From NCBI RefSeq assembly GCF_026914265.1, contig NC_069135.1:3427001-3491000 (forward strand): 64,000 bases of DNA. Reading direction: 5' to 3'. The notes below the pieces were generated by a model. It ran no database searches. It saw nothing but the letters and a program-made list of their open reading frames with translations, and had not been told where the DNA came from. Below are positions 25,878-37,800 of this stretch, in pieces. The stretch is from Mya arenaria (taxonomy: Eukaryota > Mollusca > Bivalvia > Myida > Myidae). Made by a program: the position numbers and the translations under genes. How positions within the stretch are numbered: position 1 is the first letter of the stretch; each line of letters opens with the position of its first letter.

Positions 25878-28800
25878 TTAATCCTTCTTTTTTAGCGGGA
25901 TGACGGAGACGGGCACGTTGCAGTGCTGCACTACGTAGCTGCTGACGGAGCCCATGAGCAGCTTTTTGAGCTTGCTGAGCCCACGTGTGCCCATGATCAC
26001 ACAGTCAACTCCAAGTTTCTCTGCCATTTCGACAAGTGTGGGTCCAGGTTTATCGCCGGACTGTTCGTCCGCCTGACCCTTCACCTGTGAATAAAAAAAA
26101 TGATTCAATAAACAAATACTTGACAAGAACAATCATCAATTAAGCCTGTTTTTGATAGACAAATGAATTATTGGAGTCTGAATCCAACAGTCTAACATAT
26201 AAGATACACACAGCTACCAAAGCAGCCATCAAGTTTTGTGCCCATGTAAAAGATAATATAAAACCAATCAACAAAAATGTGTACATAGAATGATGTATGT
26301 GTATTCAGATGCCACACATATTTCAACAAGAGATGTTTGTCAAACATTATGCCCCCCCCCCCCCCCCCCCCCTGAGCGACATGTTGTCAGGATTATTTGG
26401 ACAACTGAATTAAATATGCATGGACCTCCACGTCAAGTTTTAGGGCCATGGGTGCAGGCAGTGTCAAGTTCTCACACAGACAAGCTTATTGCGTTGAAGT
26501 CACTGTGACCTTGACCTTTGACCTGATGACCCCTTAAATTAAAAGGGGTCATCTACAGGTCAGGCCCAACCCCCTAGTCAAGTTTGATGATCATAGGTCC
26601 AGGCTTTGTTGAGATATCACTGGGAGACGCTTTGTTATCTTTTTTGTGTAAAAAGGTCACTGTGACCTTGACCTATGACCAAAAATCAAGAGGGTCCATC
26701 TACTGGTCAGGCCCAACCTTCATGTCAAGTTTGATGACCAATGGTCAAGGAATTGTATAGTTTGCCTTCAAGGTCACTCTGTGACCTTGACCTTTGGACC
26801 GATGACAACCAAAATCAAAAGGGGTCATCTTTTGGTCAGGCCAAACCTCCAAGTCAAGTTTGAGGGCCATGGGTGAAGGCGTTGTCGAGTTATCACTCGG
26901 ACAACTTTTCATCATTCAAGGTCAATGTGACCATGACCTTTGGCCTGATGGACCCCAAAATCGATAGGGGTCATCTACTGGTCAGACCCAACCTCCAAGT
27001 CAAGATTGAGGGCCATGGGTGTAGGCATTGTAAAATTACCAATCAGACAACCTTTTATAATTCAAGGTCACTGTGACCTTGACCTTTGACCTGATGACCC
27101 CTAAAATCAATTGGGGTCATCTACTGGTCAGGCCCAGCCTCCATATCAAGTTTGATGATCATAGGTCTATGCATTGTTGATTAATAACTCGGACAAGCTT
27201 TAAAATCCTTTTACCATTTAAGGCCACTGTGACCTTGACCTTTGACCCAATGACCCTAAAATCAATAAAGGTCATCTACTGGTCAGGCCCTATTTTCATG
27301 TAAAGTTTAATGACCATACTTCAAGGAATTTTTTGTTGAGTTATCACTCGGACAAGCTTAGGTCTACCGACGGACCGACCAACCTACTGACCGACATGTG
27401 CAAAGCAATATACCCCTCTTCTTCGAAGGGGGGCATGAATATTAAGAGCAATATACCCATACAGGTAGCCAAACATTTGTGGAATGAAAATGTTATGGTT
27501 CTATCCAATTCTCTAAGTATGCAGCTAATAGAATCGTTATGCTTTCAAGTGTCTTGTAGAATTTTCCAGGATTTGTGTGAGAGGCTGCTGTACTCATAAA
27601 AAAACATGTGAACAGTTTCAAGTTGAGAGCTATCACTCAGTGCATAAGTTCCACTAATTGTTTACAAGACATTTTTTAATAGATATAAAACAAACCCCTG
27701 CTTGCCGCAGCTTAGCAGTGAAGTCAGAACACAGTTTCTCTACAACTTTGTGTTGGGTGATGAAGTCATCCTGTAGGGCCTGGGGGTCGGCCAGGGGTCC
27801 CACTGCAAGTAGATGGCTCATAGTCAATATCAAACATCAAGAAAAACGGTTTGCAAATGTCTGACAGGGGCATAGCATGGGGTTATCAAGTGTAATTGAA
27901 GTCTACAATCTATTTGATCAGGACTACGGTATGTTACTGCAAGGAGAAACTTCTCTTACCCCAAAATATTACCTTTACTAACAATCAATTGTTCTCCATA
28001 CATGTATTCATGTAGATGTGGATTTACTTATTTTAAATATATTTTCTGCCAGTTTTGAAGTTCAGATTACCATGCTACGCACCTGCCTTTTAAATGTCAC
28101 ATGTCAGAATGAGGGCATGATTAATGATAGGTAGACAATGTCGCGATACTTTTCAAATACTGCAAAATTTACTTTTTTCTTTCTGACAGAATGCAGTGTT
28201 TGATAACCATAAATCACAGAATCCACTTTACCACTTATTCACTTCTTCTGAGTATTTAAACAAACAAAGTCTCTGTAAATATGATAAAAATGTTCTAAAT
28301 ATAGTAAGATAAGATATATTTAAACTAAACTTTATTACTTCAATAATACTTAAAACGAGTTAGTAGTGCAGTGATTATACTGTAAGGAAGATATTTTTGT
28401 CTCTATTTTATTCCCATACACAGAATGCATGCTCAGGTATATGTCCAAATAAATGCTTTATTTTCCGAACATAACAGGGCAGCACTTCTGAGGAAATTTG
28501 ATGAAAATGGCACAATTTAAGATTGATTTACAAGAAGCTTTTATTCTTATCAAAATTTTGGCTGGCATGTGATCAATGCCACGTTTTTCAAGTATCATTC
28601 ATATACTATTTTAAACAAATTTCCTTACAATAGACAACTTATTAATCTGGAGAAATAATTCAATAATGTTTTCTATTTAAGTCTTTACAATATTATTATA
28701 TACATCATAAAACAAAGATGACTTGATTATTCTCCTACATTTTGGTATGACACTAAAATATCTTCCGAAACAGAATGTAAGCAAATAAAACTGCTACATC

Positions 28801-31800
28801 TACCAAACAGACTTGCAGGCCAATCTTCATATATACATAATATGCTTCATATAAAGCAATAACACAAGTGGCTCTCTTGCTGACCAAGCCTTTTTAAATA
28901 CAGGGATGTTATCACATAATTCATTGTCTTTCATATATTACTTTTCAAGTAACAACATCTGTATTAAAACATTAAAAATACAAGGAGAATCTTTGATAGA
29001 AGCCAACATATTTGGACTGATTACAAACATTTTTGGACTGGTTTTGATACTTAAAAAGATACATTATCTTAAGAAAATTTGAGCATATTCAGTTGTTTAG
29101 GTCCAGTCAGCTGCAAGTCTAAATATGTGATCATGCAAAAGCTGCAATTTGGTTAAAGCGATAAAAAGTAACTGCAAAAAAAGTGTAAATCTTTAGAAAT
29201 ATATTGATATGTGGCCAAAAAACACAAAAATAGGCAAAGAACAAATATCTTAATACCATAAGCTTTCAAAACTAATCAAGAAATCCTCCACACGGTGCAT
29301 TTATTTTCTAGGGTAGGATACATATTTTTATTATTTCATGCCCTTTGATTGTTCATAAAAAAATAACGTTAAATTATAAAAATATTATCCTGTTTGAAAC
29401 TGTGAATTCATTGAAATATAAATTTCATTGTTTCGATTATTTTACTGTTTCTCTGCAAAAACAAATTTAAACAAACCCAGTGTTGGGAAGAAAAATCAAT
29501 GACATCATTTCAGGTATGACGCCATTTTAGCTAAAATTTGGCATGATTTTCCAATTAAAAATTACTGAATTATTGATTTTTCTGAATTAAAGCATGAAAC
29601 TCAAAATAAAATAAGTTTGTTTGAATGCACGATTGCAATATGATTCCTGTTGTTTACAGCAAAAGTAAATCTTTCACTAATGGCAAAACTTCTGGTGCTC
29701 ACTCAGTAAAATATATTGCTATCTTACACTGAAACAAACAATTATCCTCTAATTATAACACAAAAATTTACAACAAAACAATCACAGTTATACAACAATG
29801 TATGTCATCATTTCCACATCAAAGAGCTAATCGACAGCCTGAAATGCCTGAATGTTGCCAATAAAAAAACACAACTTTTGGCAAAACACGACAATACATA
29901 TACCAATCTATTATAGCACTATTAACACTAGATTGCCCAAAAACTGCTACAAAAAATAAGTATATTGAAAAAAATATGTATGTTTGAACAGGACAACTTT
30001 TCTACAATGTTTATTTGACTGCCATGCATTTTTACCCAGGCATCCAGCTATGTAGAACAGACAGCATCACATTAAAGCGTTGTTTTCTTCATTTTATATA
30101 CATAAAAAACCTATTCTAGAAACTACATGTTTATATCATCATGCTTCATAGATAGAATTGATCGCATGGGTAAAAATGCTTAAAAGTATGGAAGTTGAAC
30201 CGTGATATGAACAAAGTACTGATGCCACAGTAACAAGCTAAACTATAATGGAAGTCAGCATGAAGATAAAAATCAGTCTTCATGTTAGAATGACCATTAC
30301 GAGAATTCCACAAATCCAATGTTTCCACTGTCAGATGCATCCATCTTCTTTCTAGAAAAAGTTTACCTAGACCTTTGACCTAATGAACCCTTAAATCAAT
30401 AGAGGTCATCTATTGGCCATGACGAAAGTGCATACCAAGTTTGAAAACTCTAAAACAAGCCATATCTTAATGAAAGTGCAGAGGACTATAAGTATCTTCC
30501 ATGGCCGAGAGTGTAAGATATAGGTTCATTCCGACCCGAGCGTAGGGTGTTTTGCGGAAACGAGGTTTACCGAGTTTCCGCAAAACACCCTGCGCGAGGG
30601 TCGGGATGAACCTATCTTATACGAGTTCTAAATATTACCATAAGACAAGATTTCCTTGATGCTACTGACGACAGTCTTCAACAAGGGAGGTAATTACAAT
30701 GTGGTAAAAGTAGTTCCATACAGGCATTTTATCTTCGCCCGTGGGCAAGATAAGAATATCTAGCATGGTTAAATTATTGGATCTACTTATCTGAGGTAGG
30801 AGAAAAAGTTATCCCAGTGTCTACCATGCTTCACAGGTACAATGATAAAATTTATGGTTAAAATTCAAGGCTTTGTCACCTGCTCACAAGCAATACATCA
30901 CAATAAAAATGCAAGATGTCAGATCAACCCACAAATAAAATATTTAAGAAAACCTGCCAGTTAATCGACTGGCTTAACTTTATTCATTTTATATTTAATA
31001 CTGCAAAAAGAAGAAATGTCCATTACATTACGGTATATATTATTGGTGACATCATGGTTTGAACATGTATATTTCGTCCATGCTATTTTGTCAGTTAACA
31101 ATATATACAAATAGTACATTTCAATACAGTGCAAAAACAATCTAAACAAAATTGTGCACAGCAAATTAAGACAGCTCAATGTATGGGTTAGTGGGCTGGA
31201 CTTATTGAAACAGAGGGTCACAATTATATAAATATCGCATTAACTTACATTTTGAGGGAAATAGTGATTTTAAGTAAATACACAAAAATGGATATTATAT
31301 AAATGCTCTTCTAACTCATATTTTACAAAACTATATCAAAGCAGAGGTTGTAATAGCTGATAATTGTCAATCATGAAAAAAAGCCGGGGTATATTTTTGA
31401 GTATGGGGAATTCATGCCCAAAGCAGGGTAAATGGGCTTAGACCTCTTTTGAAATAGTTTCTGAAGTCATTTATATTCATTTCAAGGTACTTTTTTTCTC
31501 TCTTTTTGATGCCTATTTCTGATGCAACTGTCCACAAAAAATATTTACAAATGTACAATCGTCTAAAGTTAAAAGCTCTCAATCCATTTTTTAGAATTCA
31601 TCTTGCAGTTTTGAACCCCTGTCAATGATATGCAGTAGAGTGAGGTGTGTCAGTAAGACTGTAGTAACTATCAGAAGATATAGAAAGAGTTACGGTAATG
31701 CAGTATTACACACACCACTCAATTAATGATCAAATTAAATTCAACCTATGACAATGGCACAAAAATCCACCATAACATGAACAATTATTTGTGTTTTTAC

Positions 31801-34800
31801 AACATCTACTTTTGTATGATAATTACATCATATTGCACACATGTCAGCTGGGTGTACGGATAATTGGTGGGCAAACAAAAATCTAAATAATTATAAAATT
31901 TTGTTCCCATTTATTATACCTGTTTCAGAAAAAAATATCATTACCCTCAAAAATTCATGAGTCATAATGTTATGTAAAGAATAAAATGACGCCCTTTTCG
32001 TGAAATGAAACGGTTAATAAAGTTACCTTACCGTAACCTGGTGAATATAAACTAATTGTGACTTCCCATACGTCTATTGTTCTGGTTGACAATCACATCA
32101 ATAATGTCAACCCTGGCCATAACCAAAATGAATGAGCCTTACTAAGGAAACTTAAGAGAAGGGTTTTATTGTTGTAAATATTTATGCTTAAAGGGAACAA
32201 AAGGAAATAATGGAGAAGTCTGAAGATATCTGTTAAATATTGAAAATACACATACTTCAAACAAGATTGTACAAGATCACTTACCGTCCAGTGATTATTT
32301 CATGAACAATTTTCATGAAACAACTTACCCATTTTTATTACTACAAAACAAAAAAGTACAGAGAATTAAAAGAAAATGGCATAAATATGGAGAAATTAAT
32401 GAAACATAAACATAAAGCTACATATAGACATTCACAATGCAACACAAACAGTAAACATTGCCAGCACAAAATCATAGTTGGCTCTTTTCACATAACATCA
32501 ACTACATTGTCATGATTGTGTGCTACAGATTAGCACAATTTGTGCTATAGATCTTAATTCTTAACAAGTCTTCAGTGTCTACTATGACATTTTGACAAAT
32601 CTGGATAAGAAAACATATGAGAAAAACATGTGAAGACAGTGACTGACTGAAATATGTTACAGCATAGGAAAGTCATGTAGGCTTCAGCAGGAAGGGTTTT
32701 AAGCCATGTGTTTAGAGGAAGTCCGGTATGTTGGGGTTTATATGCTTCTTTAACAGGTATCACATAGATAAAAATGGGGTTTCAGAATACTAGGTATTGT
32801 TAGGAAACATACATGGTTGTTCTTGGAAGTTCCAAAGCCATGCATACAAGTATATTTTACTGTATAAATGTACATTTTACAGATAAAAATGAGTCCCAGT
32901 CCCCTTTCTTAGTAAAAGAAATGTGTTATAACAACGTGAATGGAAAACCTTTCAACTTGAACAAATTGTACTTAACATCGCATACTATATAAAACTACAG
33001 AAACATGTAATGTTTTTAAGCATTAACCACAAGAAGACTGTTGTTTTTTGACATACCATCGCATAAATATTTGCATGCCTACCGGGCAAGCTATTTTGTG
33101 AGGTTAATGAAAAGAACCAATCACCTTGAGTTGTGTTTCCTTAACAATTGTACAGGATTAAAGTCAACCTTCGAATTAAATTAACATGAAAGTTGGTACA
33201 TAAAAGGTATATAAAGATATAAGTTTCATCCTTCATCTTTATTTCAGTATCGTAAAATTTTACTTGAATAAAAATATTCCCTTGATCAGTATTTTATAAT
33301 TAAACAAACACTAAATGTTCCATGGAGATGACTAAATTTATCAACAAAAGTAATCCTCAAGTATGATCATTTTTTTTTAACATTCATCCCGTAAATAACT
33401 GAATTTCTCAATCCAAAGTTATTTTGTTTAACACTCCTTATTAGGATGACAGCATTGATCATAAGTGAACATCCTGATAGTTGACTTAAGGTTTTTATTA
33501 AGAGTCATCTTAATGTATTGACATCCTAGTATTCAAGACTGTATTATGTAAGATCAACTGTTTCAGAAACACAATCTTTATAAAGCAAGCTGCACACACC
33601 ACAATAGTATGAAGTGATAACAAGGTAAGTGCATGAAACAGGAGTTCTAGGTAAGTCTGAGAGAAGGTACAAGCCGTAGATTTGATTCCGTCGGTTTCCA
33701 CGGTACCGTTAACTCACCCATGCTTATAACTTGATTGGAAGGAAACAAAAGAAGATGAGCAAGATCTTTATATGATATCAAGTGACTCGATCTAATATGC
33801 AACAAAAACTGAATTCATTATTTGGTATTTTACATATCTTATTCGCAGAGACACCTACAGGTTGTGTGAGACAAGTGATGGTGAAATTTGTTAACGAAAC
33901 TGAAGCAAAGAAGATGGAGATAGGCACATATTATTATTCATGCAAAAGGAGTGTTCAAAGTTGAGCAGGAAATTTAGACATCAAAACAGACTTGGGATAT
34001 GACAACTGTGAACTTTACATTCATAAGTATGAGAAATAGGAACACTTTTCCCTGTCATGTTGACAGTTGTGGGACAACTGCACTAGCTGGACCATAAATT
34101 GCAAGCTACATTTCATTCTGAATGTTCTTTACTTGTCTCTTGATTAAGCCTAAGGCTATTCCTAATCAGATTTAGACAGATTTGACCTCCATTGTGCTCC
34201 AATAAAATGACTGAAATAATGCTAGCCATAATTGTGCCTAATATTTTTCCATCTTAAAAAAATATTTTACACTGACACCTACTTTATTTAAACATTCTCT
34301 TTAAACCTCAAGTAAAAAACAGGCTTAAAATGCGCCCTTCAAAAATTACACAGTAGGCGTATATCAAATAGTGCAGCATAATGATGAAATGCTTCAGCCA
34401 TGCACGCCACGGCGTTTACAAGGATATATACTGAAGCTTACAATACTTTACAACATCAAAAGGCATGAATTTGTAGGTTAGATGTGTAAGCCAATTATTT
34501 ATTTTCAGTCAACTTAATGTGATAAGTAAATTTCAGGGCATTGATTACAAAAATATCATGTCTGCATAATATTAAAGTTTGATTATTTCAATTAAATAAA
34601 AAAAATACATATATATCTTACATATGATAGCAAAGCCAAGTTAATGAAATTAATTTCCTTAATATATGTTTTTATAAAATCAGCAAAACCTATAAGATTG
34701 AAGCTACTTCAAGCTAGATATACTCGAAGATCTGTACTTGTTATTAAAGCTGAAAAGATTGAATTACATGAGACTGTGTGGAGTCTACAAGCATGACACC

Positions 34801-37800
34801 GACTATGAACTATATCTAATTGTATCATTTATTTATTAAACTATTATCATTTATTTATTAAACTAATAGTTACTCTTACATAATATACCTGCCTTGCACA
34901 CATTCCAAACTTTTGAATTTAGAAATTCTTTAAAGATAAACAACACTGTTTTATTGCTTTACAATTTTATGTATTTTTACTGTATTCTTATCATAAATTT
35001 CTAAGTATAATAATAATCTAAAAAAATAAATCAACTTTCACAATAGTCAGTATTAGCACAAGCCCGCATGCCTACACTGGTAAAATCTTTCTGGGCTTGC
35101 TCAAATTCTGGAAGAATGCCAAGCAATAACATAAGAATTCGGGCATGTTCATACAAAAGTCTTATATCGTTGACTGTTTAAAAAAAAATTCAACCTTTCT
35201 CATGTCAGGAAATAAAATGGTGCATGACAGGTTATATTATTCTGTAATTATTATTCAGTAATATTGAGAGCTGGATTTCAAACTCCATAATTCTGTATTA
35301 AAGGATACCATGGAGTTCCAAATCAAGCCTAATTATGTTTAACAAGCAATAGGAGTACTCAGAGGTCAGGAGTATAAGAGAGAGAGAAAGAGAGTTAAAT
35401 CTATAGGAGAAGCAAAGTGACAGTGCTACTTTTGTTATCAACTTATATATAAAATTATTTGGACAAGCCTAGACTCATTTGCAAGATCTAAGATATATAC
35501 TGTATATATATATATATGTAAGTTGTCTCTGCTTTCAATTTGTTGAGGGACTTGAACTATTGTTTCAAATTCAAACAACATCAACAAATATTGTAGTGTT
35601 TTTTCAAGTGCCGACTTTCGGCAACATTCCCCTCCTGAAAAAGTTAATATTTTTCCCTTAACTAGTTGAAAATCCCCATTAATCTTTGTGTGGAAAACTG
35701 GCCTTCCCTAAAAATGTTGATAATTTACTTGAATACATAGTAAAAGGTTTGAATTTTTTTTTTTGAATCATGTAAGTATTTATCCCTTTTTCCAAAACAA
35801 TGCTATTTTACCCAATCAAAGGGCCCCGTAACCATTCCCTTTTAGAGGAAAAAACACTGCATTTATATAGAACTGAAAGTGCTGTTTTTGTGCAATGTGT
35901 ACAATTGCAAAGTAAAAATTTAACTCCGTACATGTAAACTATAACTCTTAAAAGTAATGAACATTCAATAAATTGCTAGAATATACAGCAGATATGGGAG
36001 TTTGAAATTGAGTTTTTATCTTTTTGAATTTTATAAAGTAACATTAAATAATTACTTTAAGTTTGGCATTGCAGTCTAGAAAATTATTGATAAAACAAAT
36101 TCATATTAAGTAACAATAACAATTTTATTCCTAATTTATCAACTATGTAAAAAGAATATCGTTCTGATGTAAATAACATTTAATTGGAAACTTCCTTCAT
36201 TCATGGGCAGCATGTATTATTATAAACATATACATTTTTAACACTAATAATTAATAAATGTCGAATTCAAGGCATGTTGATAAATGTCAAAGAAATACTC
36301 TAATTTAAAACGTTTTTACTCTACCCCATGAATGAGGAGGTTAAAGAAACAGTCAATTATTTGAACAAGGATTTCTAATTATAATATTGGACTGAGAAAT
36401 GGAACATATTTATAAGAAACGTTTGGTAAACCTACCAGTTACACCCGCAAAATTGTACTCAGGAACAGTGATGCCATACACATAATCGTTAGGCTGCTTC
36501 AAATTGTTCAAATACCCTGAAGAAAAGACCAGAGATAATGGTTACATGACAAAAGATCAGTCAAAAACAATCTATGACAACACAATTCATGAAGATACTA
36601 AAATGTTTTTCCCTGTAGTGATATACTTTTGGATAAAAAATTATCAACCACGGGCATTTTTCTTTTCAGATTAATTTGACTGGTGTTCGAAACTTAGGGT
36701 CTGAATCAGACCATAATGTTAATAATAGTTATTAAGAGGAGAAGTGAAATGAGCAATGGTAAGAATCAGAAGTCTGCTTAGCTAAGCTTATACCATATGG
36801 GCCGCGTCGCGCGATTTTAGGCCTTCGGACATAATTATTACAAATGAAATAATCACCAATAAAAAATGCCAAAAATAATGATTTTTTCTATGTAAATAAA
36901 TTTCTTCCAGACTTCTTTCTTTTAAAGGTTTTTCATTTGTGCATCATTTTCTTGATGATTTATAACAATTGGTTTACCCAAGTTTCCATAGCAACCATAC
37001 ATCGCCCCGACATATTTTGACTGCATTAATAGTATGTGTTTACAACGGCCAAATGTATTAAAAATACAAAACTGATTCATTATTTTTATCTTAATTTATG
37101 TTCCTTAAAGATTCTGTGATAAGAAAATAATTTACTTATAAGCTTTAATACCTTTATTTTATATTGATATGTTAATTTTGCACGTCATTCAAATAATGGG
37201 CTTTTGTAACGACGTCATGTGAATGACGTCAACTTAAGTATTCAAAATGCGCAGTACATGGTCTCACTTGAAAACCCGTATCTTACGCAATTTTAGTGAT
37301 ATTATCATGAAATTTTCAGAATATCTTCCTGCAATATCATTTTATTCAAATACATTAAAACATTGTAATACCAAATATATGTCCAAAGGCCCAAAATCGC
37401 GCGACGCGGCTCATATATCTCTGTGCTAGTGTTGCAGAAGTTAACTACCTTATATCAATTTAGAATTATTTGAGCACTGAGATGTTAAAGAGACTTGTTC
37501 ATGTTTTTGGACCAAAAATTCTTATAAACCGTTTATGTACTATTGTTTAGACCTCTGAAGGTGCCCATTTGGTGGTGATAGGAATGCTTTTCATCAGAAT
37601 GAATCACTTTTGGAATTTAAGGTTAAGGATAATTTTTTTTTAGATGTTTTGCAAATTAAAGCTCCTCACAGATTGAAGGTTTAGACAACTTTTTTTTTAG
37701 TCTCAAAAAAGGCCAATTTTTGCAAAAATGCATGGAAACCAATTATTTAAGACTGCCGACATAAAAATAGATCAAAGGTTTTTATATTCAAGTTCAATAA

